A stretch of DNA of 48,377 bases from Amycolatopsis kentuckyensis. Its GTDB lineage: Bacteria > Actinomycetota > Actinomycetes > Mycobacteriales > Pseudonocardiaceae. Where the stretch lies: the NCBI RefSeq assembly GCF_002155975.1, contig NZ_MUMI01000126.1, positions 1-48,377 on the forward strand. Direction: 5' to 3'. A program made the position numbers and the translations under genes. Of this stretch, positions 30,529-38,052 are shown piece by piece. The notes beneath the pieces are model-generated. The model was not told where the DNA came from, made no database searches, and saw nothing but the letters and a program-made list of their open reading frames with translations. How positions within the stretch are numbered: the first letter of the stretch is position 1; each line of letters opens with the position of its first letter.

Positions 30529-31522
30529 ACCGGGCCGCGACGGCGCGGAAGACCTCCTTCGGTTCCCAGGCGAGCCCCGGGTACGCCGTGCCGCTCTGTC
30601 CGTTGAGGACCTTGACGACGCCGTAGCTGGCCAGGTCGAGATCGCGCCGGGGCTCCGGATCGGACGGGCATTCGTAGCCGGCGAAGGTGAACCAGAACGC
30701 GCCGTGCACGCCTTCGGCCTCGAAGACGTCCATCAGCTCGGTGAAGTACGCCGCCTGCCCGGCCTCGTCGCGGACGTAGTCGCCGTTCAGCGCCCGCGGA
30801 TCGGCCTCGAAGTCGAGGATCGTCCACCCGGTGCCGCCCGCGTCGGCCGCGCCCCGGTAGGTGCAGCAGCCGAACTCCGTGACGACCAAGGGCTTTCCGT
30901 GCCTTCGGTGGCCCCGGACGTGCCGGGCGAAGTCCTCGGCGTTGGCGGCCGAGCGGTACAGGTTGACCGCGGCGAAGTCGAACTCCGCCCAGTCGATTTC
31001 TTCCCAGTCCCCGGCGGCGTAGGTGACCTGGCCGCCGAAGTGCTCCCGGGCGGTCTTGGTGAGGTCACGCAGCATCGCGGCGAAGTCCCACTCGCGCTCG
31101 AACCCGGCCCAGGCGGCGGGATCCGTCGCGTTGCGCAGGCGTTCCACGAGGAAGGCGCCGGGCACGAACCCGGTGCAGAACAACGACATCTCGCAGCCGA
31201 GCACGAGCACGGTTTCCGGGTCACGTGCCCGGATCTCCTCGGCCCGCCGGGCACAGCCCGCGAAGTAGGGCGTCAGCTGCGGCGGCGTGAGGTCCATCGG
31301 GAACGGCGAAAACCACACGCGCAGCCCGGCGTCGATCGCGGCGTGCGCGGCGACGACGAGGCGGTCCGGATCGTCACCGCTGATCCGGACGGTGTCGCAG
31401 TGCAGGTCGGCTGCGATGATCTCGAGTTCCCGCCGCACGACCGCGGGCTCGAACTCCCGGCGGGACCGGTCCCCGACCGCGCCGCCGAAGCCGGTGTCGT
31501 AGTTGATCCCCTTGAGCCGCAT
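30518..31522 (-). CDS. TIM-barrel, glycoside-hydrolase-like cytosolic protein
   Basis: The 334-aa protein begins MRLKGINYDTGFGGAVGDRSRREFEP and has no signal peptide. Strand motifs resemble clan-A glycosidases: LHCDTVRISGDDPDRLVVAAHAAIDAGLRVWFSPFP, TVLVLGCEMSLFC with Glu111 at the usual acid/base strand, YAAGDWEEIDWAEFDFAAVNLYR, and PLVVTEFGCCTYRGA with Glu216 at the nucleophile strand. The normal NEP triplet is CEM here, so activity is uncertain. It is divergent from a TetR gene across 57 bp that hold two matching inverted repeats, so it is likely the main target of that regulator. I cannot assign a substrate. Confidence 0.7.
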   Translation of the reverse strand: MRLKGINYDTGFGGAVGDRSRREFEPAVVRRELEIIAADLHCDTVRISGDDPDRLVVAAHAAIDAGLRVWFSPFPMDLTPPQLTPYFAGCARRAEEIRARDPETVLVLGCEMSLFCTGFVPGAFLVERLRNATDPAAWAGFEREWDFAAMLRDLTKTAREHFGGQVTYAAGDWEEIDWAEFDFAAVNLYRSAANAEDFARHVRGHRRHGKPLVVTEFGCCTYRGAADAGGTGWTILDFEADPRALNGDYVRDEAGQAAYFTELMDVFEAEGVHGAFWFTFAGYECPSDPEPRRDLDLASYGVVKVLNGQSGTAYPGLAWEPKEVFRAVAARFSR

Positions 31523-31539
31523 CCGTTCCCCCCTTGGAA

Positions 31540-31571
31540 TGTACGTCGTACACTCGAATGTACGCTGTATA
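31540..31571. promoter_or_regulatory. Tandem TetR operators (TGTACG doublet)
   Basis: TGTACGTCGTACA (31540-31552) is a perfect inverted repeat. TGTACGCTGTATA (31559-31571) is a diverged copy, 19 bp further on. They lie between the divergent TIM-barrel and TetR genes. A 19-bp offset places two dimers on nearly the same DNA face, as in cooperative TetR binding. Confidence 0.75.
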
Positions 31572-31579
31572 TTCCGGGC

Positions 31580-32248
31580 ATGCCACAGCTGATCTGGCAC
31601 CACCCGGAACCCCCGGGCCGGAAGAACGCGCTCACCCGCGCGTCGGTGGTGCGCGCGGCCATCGAGGTCGCCGACGCCGGCGGGGTGGCGGCGCTGACCA
31701 TGCGGACGGTGGCCGACGCGCTGGGCGTCTCGACGCCGATGTCGCTGTACCGGTACGTGCTGAACAAGGACGGCCTGGTCGACCTGATGCTCGACGAGGT
31801 GTCGGCCGAGGTCCCGGTGCCGGCCGGCCCCGGCGGCGATTGGCGCGCCGACCTGCGCGGGCTCGCGCTCGGCCTGTGGGCGATGATCGGCAGGCACCGC
31901 TGGTACGCCGAGCTGGTGGACGGCCGGCCCCCGTTCGGCCCGCACACCCTGCGGCGGGCCGCGTTCCTGCTGTCGGTGCTCGACGGCGCGGGCCTGGAAC
32001 CGGCCGTCGCGTATGCGTCGTTGCTGGACAACTACGTGACGGGCACGGCGATGAGCGTCAGCCGCGAGCTGGTGATGCTCGAGCGGTTCGGCATCGGCTC
32101 GACGGAGGACCTGCACGCGTACGCACCCGAGATGGCCGACGACTCGCTCGCGGCGTGGCTCCCGGACATGCCGGACCTGACCGCGGACTCCCGCTTCGAG
32201 CTCGGCCTCGACTGCCTGCTCGACGGCTTCGACCGGCGGCGGCGTTGA
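31580..32248 (+). CDS. TetR family transcriptional regulator (TetR_C_1-like)
   Basis: The 222-aa regulator has the DNA-binding domain at about 15-65 (LTRASVVRAAIEVADAGGVAALTMRTVADALGVSTPMSLYRYVLNKDGLVDLMLDEV). The ligand domain resembles TetR_C_1 members (DWRADLRGLALGLWAMIGRHRWYAELVDGRPPFGPHTLRRAAFLLSVLDGAGL). ATG 31580 lies nine bases after the second operator, giving a mechanism for autorepression. It is divergent from the TIM-barrel gene. The inducer is unknown. Confidence 0.9.
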   Translation: MPQLIWHHPEPPGRKNALTRASVVRAAIEVADAGGVAALTMRTVADALGVSTPMSLYRYVLNKDGLVDLMLDEVSAEVPVPAGPGGDWRADLRGLALGLWAMIGRHRWYAELVDGRPPFGPHTLRRAAFLLSVLDGAGLEPAVAYASLLDNYVTGTAMSVSRELVMLERFGIGSTEDLHAYAPEMADDSLAAWLPDMPDLTADSRFELGLDCLLDGFDRRRR

Positions 32249-32252
32249 GCGC

Positions 32253-32618
32253 TCAGCCGTGGCTGGCCGCGAACCCGACCGCGACCCAGCCCGCGTCCTG
32301 CCGCCGCAGCTCGAAACCGTAGGCGACCGCGCCGGGATCGCTGCCGTGCAGCGCCTTCACGCTTTCCCAGGTGTAGTCGCCGGGCTCGTCCGGGCGGTAC
32401 GGGGCCGTCCAGTACTGCGGGGTCGTCGATGCGCCGCAGCTGCGGTGCCCCCAGAACCGGACCGTGCGGGTGCTGTCGGTGAAGACCGTCCGGGCCGGGT
32501 CGTCGATCGTCCACCAGTCGCGGCAATCCGGGCTGCTCGCCCGGGCGGGACCGGCGGCGAACAGCCCGCCCAGCACCGAAACCGCGACCGTCACCACACC
32601 AAGACGCCCAGCACGCAT
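32253..32618 (-). CDS. Small secreted protein of unknown function
   Basis: I do not recognise this 121-aa protein. It has a Sec signal (MRAGRLGVVTVAVSVLGGLFAAGPARA, cleavage after ARA). A short aromatic-rich mature part of about 94 residues follows: SSPDCRDWWTIDDPARTVFTDSTRTVRFWGHRSCG, ending AGWVAVGFAASHG. Two cysteines (in PDC and RSC) could form a disulfide. GGGGGGA precedes ATG 32618 by six bases. It is convergent with the TetR gene (4 bp apart) and divergent from the RsbQ-like gene. Confidence 0.7.
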   Translation of the reverse strand: MRAGRLGVVTVAVSVLGGLFAAGPARASSPDCRDWWTIDDPARTVFTDSTRTVRFWGHRSCGASTTPQYWTAPYRPDEPGDYTWESVKALHGSDPGAVAYGFELRRQDAGWVAVGFAASHG

Positions 32619-32717
32619 CGAAATCCCCCCGTGTCGATCTTGCCGTAAGCGTACCCGAAATGTCCGGTTGCGTCGCTCACCCCGCGTCACCTCGGGGCGG
32701 GTGGCAGGATGTGCGCG

Positions 32718-33518
32718 GTGAGCATGCGCACCAGGAACAACGTGACCGTCACCGGCCCGGAAGACGGCCCCACCCTCCTGTTCGCGCACGGTTTCGGCTG
32801 CGACCAGAACCTGTGGCGCCTGGTCGTCCCGGAACTCGCCACGCGGTACCGGGTCGTGCTGTTCGACCACACCGGCGCCGGACGCTCGGACCTCTCCGCC
32901 TGGACCCCCGAGCGCTACGGCAGCCTCGACGGCTACGCCGAGGACGTCCTGGCCATCTGCCACGAGCTGGACCTGCGGGACGTCGTGCTGGTCGGCCACT
33001 CGGTCAGCGCGATGATCGCCGTGCTGGCCGCCAACCGGGAACCGGACCGGTTCGCGAAGCTCGTGCTGCTCACGCCGTCGCCGTGCTACCTCGACGACGG
33101 TGCCTACCGCGGCGGGTTCAGCCGGGCCGACATCGACGAACTGCTCGACTCGCTCGAGTCGAACTACCTCGGCTGGTCCGCGACCATGGCGCCGGTGATC
33201 ATGGGCAACCCGGACCGCCCGGAGCTCGGCGAGGAGCTGACGAACAGCTTCTGCCGCACCGATCCCGCGATCGCGCGCGTCTTCGCCCGGGTGACGTTCC
33301 TCTCCGACAACCGGGCCGATCTGGCGAAGGTCTCCGTGCCGACGCTGGTGCTCGAATGCTCGAACGACGCCATCGCGCCGCCCGCGGTGGGCCGGTTCAC
33401 CCACGAGCAGATCGACGGCAGCACCCTGGTGACGCTGGCCGCCACCGGGCACTGCCCGCAGCTCAGCGCGCCGGAGGCGACGGCCGCCGCGATCACGGCG
33501 TTCGTGAGCGGGCCGTGA
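32718..33518 (+). CDS. rsbQ: RsbQ-like alpha/beta hydrolase (energy-stress pathway regulator)
   Basis: The 266-aa protein matches RsbQ of Bacillus subtilis over its length, starting RTRNNVTVTGPEDGPTLLFAHGFGCDQNLW. GHSVSAMIAVLA and LTPSPCYLDDGAYRGGF are nearly diagnostic, as is SFCRTDPAIARVFARVTFLSDNR. The catalytic triad is intact: Ser95, Asp217, His245. RsbQ-type hydrolases are relatives of the plant D14/KAI2 receptors and are needed for activation of the RsbP phosphatase. The next gene encodes exactly such a phosphatase. The start is probably GTG 32718 (AGGA eight bases upstream); ATG 32724 gives a protein two residues shorter. The stop overlaps the next ATG (TGATG). Confidence 0.88.
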   Translation: MSMRTRNNVTVTGPEDGPTLLFAHGFGCDQNLWRLVVPELATRYRVVLFDHTGAGRSDLSAWTPERYGSLDGYAEDVLAICHELDLRDVVLVGHSVSAMIAVLAANREPDRFAKLVLLTPSPCYLDDGAYRGGFSRADIDELLDSLESNYLGWSATMAPVIMGNPDRPELGEELTNSFCRTDPAIARVFARVTFLSDNRADLAKVSVPTLVLECSNDAIAPPAVGRFTHEQIDGSTLVTLAATGHCPQLSAPEATAAAITAFVSGP

Positions 33519-34747
33519 TGTGCGAAGACCACCCCGGTCCGGGTGGTCAGGAGAGCGCCGCACCGGAATTCTCGGCCTTGCTGGAGGACAGCGCGGAAGA
33601 CCTCTACGAGCACGCCCCCTGCGGGTACCTCTCGACGCTGCTCGACGGCACGATCGCGAAGATCAACGCCACCCTGCTCGGCTGGCTCGGCTACGAACGC
33701 GACGACGTCGTCGGCCGGCGCCGGTTCGCCGATCTGCTCACCGTCGGCGGCCGGATCTACCACGAGACGCACTTCGCGCCGCTCCTGCGCATGCAGGGCG
33801 AACTCGGCGGCGTCGCCTTCGAGCTGAAGGCCGCCGACGGGAGCCGGCTGCCGGTGCTGGTGACCTCGACGGTCAAGACCGGCTCCGACGGGCAGGCGCA
33901 GCTGATCCGCACCACGATCTTCGACGCGCGCGACCGGCGGGCCTACGAACAGGAACTGCTGCGGGCCCGCGAAGAAGCCGAGCGCGAACGCGACCGGGTG
34001 CAGCGGCTCGCGCGGACGCTGCAGCAGACCCTGCTGCCGCCCGCGCTGGCCGAGGTGCCCGGCGTGCAGGTCGCGGCCTACTACCACCCCGCGTCGGCCG
34101 ACGAGGTCGGCGGCGACTTCTACGACCTGTTCCCGCTGACCGGCGACACGTGGGGGTTCTTCCTCGGCGACGTGTCCGGGAAGGGCGCCGCCGCGGCCGT
34201 GGTGACGTCGCTGGCGCGCTACACCCTGCGCGCCGCCGCGGTGCACGATCCCGACCCGGCGGCCGTGCTGGACCACCTCAACACGGTGCTGCACCACGAG
34301 TACCGCGGCGCCGATCCGCGCTACTGCACCGTCATCCAGGGCCGCATCCGGCCCGGGGCGGCCGGCGCGGCGGTCACCCTGGCCACCGGCGGCCACCCGC
34401 CCGCGCTGCTGATCCGCGCCGACGGCACGTCCGCGTTCCTGCCCGTCCCGGGCGGCCAGCTGGTGGGCGCGCTGCCCCGCGCGCGCTTCGCCACCGAGGA
34501 CGTCTTCCTGGTCCCGGGCGACACTCTGCTGCTGTACACCGACGGGCTGACCGAGGCGCGCACGCAGGGCCGCGTCCGCTACAGCGAAGAGCAGCTGCAG
34601 GAGGACCTGGCCGGCCTGGCGCCGACGACGGCCTCCGCGGTGATCACGGCGGTGATCGGCCTGCTCGCCGGCTTCGGCGACGGCGTCGAGGACGACACGG
34701 CGCTGCTGGCGCTGAGCATCCCGCTGCCCGGAGGCGATCGAGCGTGA
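33518..34747 (+). CDS. rsbP: RsbP-like PAS/PP2C (SpoIIE-type) phosphatase
   Basis: The 409-aa protein has an N-terminal PAS domain (about 22-140; EHAPCGYLSTLLDGTIAKINATLLGWLGYERDDVVG), a coiled-coil linker (about 141-175; YEQELLRAREEAERERDRVQRLARTLQQTLLPP) and a SpoIIE-type PP2C domain (about 180-405). Metal ligands are seen in EVGGDFYDLF (Asp200) and FLGDVSGKGAAAA (Asp218), with a late DDTALLAL. This is the RsbP architecture, in which PAS and the RsbQ hydrolase control dephosphorylation of the RsbV antagonist. Here the STAS partner is the next gene, overlapping by GTGA. The three genes form one translationally coupled switch. Confidence 0.9.
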   Translation: MCEDHPGPGGQESAAPEFSALLEDSAEDLYEHAPCGYLSTLLDGTIAKINATLLGWLGYERDDVVGRRRFADLLTVGGRIYHETHFAPLLRMQGELGGVAFELKAADGSRLPVLVTSTVKTGSDGQAQLIRTTIFDARDRRAYEQELLRAREEAERERDRVQRLARTLQQTLLPPALAEVPGVQVAAYYHPASADEVGGDFYDLFPLTGDTWGFFLGDVSGKGAAAAVVTSLARYTLRAAAVHDPDPAAVLDHLNTVLHHEYRGADPRYCTVIQGRIRPGAAGAAVTLATGGHPPALLIRADGTSAFLPVPGGQLVGALPRARFATEDVFLVPGDTLLLYTDGLTEARTQGRVRYSEEQLQEDLAGLAPTTASAVITAVIGLLAGFGDGVEDDTALLALSIPLPGGDRA

Positions 34748-35088
34748 CCGGCACCCCGTTCTCCGTCGCGACCCGCACCACCGGGGCCGGCGCGGTGGTC
34801 ACCGTCGAGGGAGAGCTCGACGTGGCGACCGCACCCCGCCTCCGTGCCGGGGTGGCCGCGCTCGCCCTGGGGCCGGGCCAGCTGCTGGTGGTGGACCTGG
34901 CCGGGGTGACGTTCTGCGACTCCAGCGGGATTTCCGCGCTGATCGCGGCCCGCAACGTCGCCGAGGCGGCCGGGGCGGGTGTCGCGCTGGCGGCGGTGCC
35001 CGCCCGGCTGAGCCGGACGTTCGGGCTGATCGGCCTCGCGGACTTCTTCCCGGCCTATCCGAGCGCCGAGGACGCCTTCAGAGACTGA
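34744..35088 (+). CDS. rsbV: RsbV-like STAS anti-sigma factor antagonist
   Basis: The 114-aa single STAS domain reads GAGAVVTVEGELDVATAPRLRAGVAALAL and then LLVVDLAGVTFCDSSGISALIAARN. The canonical DSSG is present, with Ser61 as the likely phosphorylation site. It should be the substrate of the RsbP-like phosphatase encoded just upstream (GTGA overlap) and of an RsbW-type kinase not found nearby. When dephosphorylated it would sequester the kinase and free a stress sigma factor. The 3' end overlaps the convergent DapA-family gene by 34 bp. Confidence 0.9.
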   Translation: MTGTPFSVATRTTGAGAVVTVEGELDVATAPRLRAGVAALALGPGQLLVVDLAGVTFCDSSGISALIAARNVAEAAGAGVALAAVPARLSRTFGLIGLADFFPAYPSAEDAFRD

Positions 35089-35924
35089 CCGGCGGTCTCG
35101 GCTTCGACCAGCGGAAGCCGCACGCTCGCGTGCGGGATGATCCCCAGCTCGGCCAGCGCGGCCTTGGCGTTCGCCGCGCCCGTGCCGGAACGCAGGAGCC
35201 GGTCCGTCAGCGGGATCAGCTCGTCGTGGATCGCCCGCGCCTGCACGAGGTCGCCGTCGCGGACGGTGTGGATGAGCTCGGCGGTGCGGTCGGCCGCCAC
35301 GTTGGCCACGACGCTGACCAGGCCCGCGGCGCCGCACGCGAGGTACGGCAGGTTGAGCTCGTCGATGCCGCAGTAGTAGGCCAGCGACGTCCGGCTCATC
35401 ACCGTCATTGCCTCGAACAGGTCGCCTTTCGCGTCCTTGACGGCCCGGATCCGCGGGTGGGCGGCCAGTTCGATCAGGGTCGACGGCGCCATCGCGACGC
35501 CGGTGCGCGCGGGGACGTCGTAGAGCATCACCGGCAGCTCGGTGGCGTCCGCGACGGCCAGGCAGTGGGCGAGCACGCCGGCCTGCGTCGGCCGGGAGTA
35601 GTAGGGGCAGACGAGCAGCAGCGCGTCCGCCCCCGCGGCCGCGGCCTCGCGGGCCCGGCGGACGCTCGTCGCCGTGTCGTAGGTGCCGACGCCGGCGATC
35701 ACGCGCGCGCGGTTCTCCGCCTGGGCCACCACGGCCCGGACGAGGCCGGCGGACTCGGCGTCGGAGAGGGTCGGGGACTCGCCGGTGGTGCCGCCGACGA
35801 CGAGGCCGTCGCACCCGGTGGCGAGCAGGTGCTCGACGAGCCGGGTCAGGCCGGGTGCGCTGAGCGCGCCGCCGGGCTCCATGGGGGTCACCATCGCGAC
35901 GAGGTTGGCGCCGAATTCGGTCAT
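35055..35924 (-). CDS. DapA-family aldolase (dihydrodipicolinate synthase-like)
   Basis: The 289-aa TIM-barrel protein shows DapA features: MVTPMEPGGALSAPGLTRLVEHLLATGCDGLVVGGTTGES with Thr46-Thr47, LLLVCPYYSRPTQAGVLAH, LYDVPARTG with Tyr135, and AVKDAKGD with the Schiff-base Lys163. It could be the lysine-pathway synthase (4-hydroxy-tetrahydrodipicolinate synthase). It stands outside any lysine operon, though, and is divergent from a LysR regulator, so a catabolic or secondary pyruvate aldolase is possible. ATG 35924 was chosen from the family start position. The tail overlaps the end of the RsbV-like gene. Confidence 0.85.
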   Translation of the reverse strand: MTEFGANLVAMVTPMEPGGALSAPGLTRLVEHLLATGCDGLVVGGTTGESPTLSDAESAGLVRAVVAQAENRARVIAGVGTYDTATSVRRAREAAAAGADALLLVCPYYSRPTQAGVLAHCLAVADATELPVMLYDVPARTGVAMAPSTLIELAAHPRIRAVKDAKGDLFEAMTVMSRTSLAYYCGIDELNLPYLACGAAGLVSVVANVAADRTAELIHTVRDGDLVQARAIHDELIPLTDRLLRSGTGAANAKAALAELGIIPHASVRLPLVEAETAGQSLKASSALG

Positions 35925-35996
35925 GTCCCGACCGTGCCGGGCGCGACTGCTGCGGTCCAGCGATGCTTTTTTGCCGATATTGCGTAGCCTGGCTTC

Positions 35997-36992
35997 ATGA
36001 TCGAGGTGGGTGCGCTGCGGGCGTTGCGCTCGGTGGCGGCGCTCGGGACGCTGGCGCGGGCGGCCGACGAGCTCGGCTTCACCGCGTCGGCGGTGTCGCA
36101 GCAGATCAAGCGACTGGAACGTCAGGTCGGCGTCCCGGTGCTGGCCCCGGCGGGCCGCGGCGTGGTGCTGACCCCGGCGGGCCAGGCGATCGCCGACTCG
36201 GCACCGGAGGTGTTCCAGGCCCTGGAGCGCTGCGCGGAAGCGGCCCAGTCGGTAGCGGAGGGAGCACCGCGCGGCACGCTCCGGGTGGCGGCGTTTTCGA
36301 CGGCGATCCGCGGCTTGCTGGCACCGCTGATGCGGCGGCTGGCGTACCCGGATCTGCGCGTGGAGCTCACGGAGCAGGATCCGGACGAGGCGTTGCGCAG
36401 CGTCGGTGCGGGAACGGCCGACCTGGCGCTGGTCCACGACGCCGACGGGTTGCTGCCCACGCCGCTGCCGCCATCGCTGGCCCGGCGGTGGGTGCACACG
36501 GACGTCGGCGACGTGGTGGTGAGCCGCAGGCACCCGCTGGCGGAGCTCGCCACACCGCTGGACGAGACGGCACTGGCGGGACACGCGTGGGTGACCAGCC
36601 CGCCGGGAACCGTGTGCCACCAGTGGTTCCGCCGGTTGTTCGCGGAGGAACCCGACGTGCGCCACCGGGTCGACGACTTCGCGACGCAGCTGTCGCTGGT
36701 GGCCTCGGGACAGGTGGTGGCATTGATCCCCCGGCTCGCCCGCCCGCCGCTGGGGGACGGCTTGATCGCGCGGCCGTTGAGCCGGCCGCCGAAGCGCGAG
36801 GTGCACGCGGTGTGGCGGCGGAGCGCGGAGGCGAGCCCGGCGATCCGAGCGGTTCTGGCCGAGCTGGGGCCGCCGGCCGGCCGCGCTCAGCAGGAGAAGC
36901 ACGCGTCGAAGCACGGAGGCGATCCAGGCCCGGCGGCCGAAGCGATCAGCGCAGCCGGTACACCGAAACGTGCGAGCGCGACTCCGTCGTGA
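35997..36992 (+). CDS. LysR family transcriptional regulator
   Basis: The 331-aa protein begins with a winged helix-turn-helix (MIEVGALRALRSVAALGTLARAADELGFTASAVSQQIKRLERQVGVPVLAPAGRGVVLTPAG, about 1-62), then a substrate-binding domain (about 90-290). The closing 40 residues are low-complexity and overlap the convergent methyltransferase gene by 47 bp, so the tail may be unimportant. The divergent DapA-family gene 72 bp away is the likely target. I could not see a clear T-N11-A operator in the gap. Confidence 0.88.
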   Translation: MIEVGALRALRSVAALGTLARAADELGFTASAVSQQIKRLERQVGVPVLAPAGRGVVLTPAGQAIADSAPEVFQALERCAEAAQSVAEGAPRGTLRVAAFSTAIRGLLAPLMRRLAYPDLRVELTEQDPDEALRSVGAGTADLALVHDADGLLPTPLPPSLARRWVHTDVGDVVVSRRHPLAELATPLDETALAGHAWVTSPPGTVCHQWFRRLFAEEPDVRHRVDDFATQLSLVASGQVVALIPRLARPPLGDGLIARPLSRPPKREVHAVWRRSAEASPAIRAVLAELGPPAGRAQQEKHASKHGGDPGPAAEAISAAGTPKRASATPS

Positions 36993-37671
36993 ACTCCGCC
37001 CCGGTCCAGTCCGCGTGCCGGGAATCCAGCTCGAACCCGGCCAGCCGCCCCATCAGGTCGAGCTCCGCCGGCCAGATGTAGCGCTGCGGGCAGCGGCTCA
37101 CCCGTGCCTCCCGCCCCGCGCCGAACGTGAAGTGGTGGGACACCAGGTGCTGGCGCACCGTGTCGTACGTGTCCACTCCGGCGTACCCGTCCTCGGACCG
37201 GAACACCAGCCCGTCCTGCCCCGGCGGGAGCCTCCGCAGCTCGGGGACGCCCAGCTCGATCACGAACCGGCCGCCCGGCTCCAGGTGGCGGGCGGCGTTG
37301 CGGAAGCACGCCACCTGCTCGTCCTGGGTCAGCAGGTTCGAGATCGTGTTGTACACCAGGTAGACCAGCGAAAACCGGCCCTCGGCCCGCGCCGTCGCCA
37401 TGTCGCCGACGACCACCGGGATCGCCGCCTTCGCCCGCAGCCGGGCCAGCATCGGCTCCGACAGCTCGATGCCCGTGACGGGCACTCCGCGCTCGGCTAG
37501 TGGCACCGCTATCCGCCCGGTGCCGATGGCGAACTCCAGTGCCCGCCCGCCGCCCGCCAGTGCGGCCAGGCGCTCCACCGCGGGTTCGACGACCTCGGGG
37601 GCGAACATGCCGCGACCCGGCGTGTCGTAGTGCTCGGCCGCCGAAGCGTCCCAGATCTCGTCTTGTCGCAT
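36946..37671 (-). CDS. Class I SAM-dependent methyltransferase
   Basis: The 241-aa protein opens MRQDEIWDASAAEHYDTPGRGMFAPEVV and has motif I ALEFAIGTGRIAVPLAERG, an acidic loop GIELSEPMLARLR, VVVGDMATARAEGRFSLVYLVYNTISNLL (motifs II-III), and HLEPGGRFVIELGVPELR. This is a Methyltransf_25-like Rossmann enzyme common in actinobacteria; the substrate is unknown. ATG 37671 fits the conserved start and has GGGAGGG directly upstream; a GTG three codons earlier is possible. It is convergent with the LysR gene and divergent from the glmS operon. Confidence 0.85.
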   Translation of the reverse strand: MRQDEIWDASAAEHYDTPGRGMFAPEVVEPAVERLAALAGGGRALEFAIGTGRIAVPLAERGVPVTGIELSEPMLARLRAKAAIPVVVGDMATARAEGRFSLVYLVYNTISNLLTQDEQVACFRNAARHLEPGGRFVIELGVPELRRLPPGQDGLVFRSEDGYAGVDTYDTVRQHLVSHHFTFGAGREARVSRCPQRYIWPAELDLMGRLAGFELDSRHADWTGAEFTTESRSHVSVYRLR

Positions 37672-37719
37672 CCCTCCCACCCTGGTTTGGACCCACGGGC
37701 GCTGTCCAACCAATTACGA

Positions 37720-37739
37720 CTTGCCCGATTTCGGGCAAG
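37720..37739. promoter_or_regulatory. 20-bp perfect inverted repeat upstream of the glmS operon
   Basis: CTTGCCCGA and TCGGGCAAG form nine-base arms around TT, 30 bp before the start codon at 37770 and 48 bp from the divergent methyltransferase start. It is too symmetrical to be chance in this context. It could be a regulator site or an mRNA hairpin. No U-tract follows, so a simple terminator is unlikely. Confidence 0.6.
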
Positions 37740-37769
37740 AATTTGGGGTTCGCGACGCAAGGAGGCATG

Positions 37770-38039
37770 ATGGCCCGCGTGGAGGACACCGACATCGTCG
37801 AGCGCGTGGCCGCGTCCACCGGGCTGCCACCCGGGGTCGCCGCCCGCGTCGTCGACGACGTCCTGGCCTTCTACCGGACTCCCACCGAGGACTACGTGCG
37901 CCGCCGGCACGCCGAGCTGCAGGCACAGGGCCGGAAGAACCCCGAGATCTTCCCCCTGATCGCCGCGGAGCTCCGCGGGCGGCTGGTGGCCGCGCCCGTC
38001 CTCTCCGAGCGGCAGCTGCGCCGCATCGTCTACGGCTAG
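37770..38039 (+). CDS. Small conserved hypothetical protein linked to glmS
   Basis: The 89-aa protein is helical and acidic/basic mixed: DTDIVERVAASTGLPPGVAARVVDDVLAFYRTPTEDYVRRRHAELQAQGRKNPEIFPLIAAELRGRLVAAPVLSERQLRRIVYG. It has no signal or membrane segment. The RRRHAELQ...KNPEIF...SERQLRRIVYG pattern looks conserved rather than random, and codon bias is normal. ATG 37770 is preferred to ATG 37767 because AAGGAGG is too close to the latter. GlmS starts 13 bp after the stop, so the two are likely cotranscribed behind the 20-bp inverted repeat. Function is not known to me. Confidence 0.7.
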   Translation: MARVEDTDIVERVAASTGLPPGVAARVVDDVLAFYRTPTEDYVRRRHAELQAQGRKNPEIFPLIAAELRGRLVAAPVLSERQLRRIVYG

Positions 38040-38052
38040 GAAGAGGTCTCCC

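Noticed and set aside
32649-32676. GGGTAC on the minus strand upstream of the small secreted gene as a sigma-B-type promoter
   Set aside because: No GNNT or GTTT hexamer at the required 14-16 bp spacing.
37720-37739. Inverted repeat upstream of glmS as a glmS ribozyme
   Set aside because: Too short; none of the ribozyme's core structure is present, and an open reading frame lies between it and glmS.
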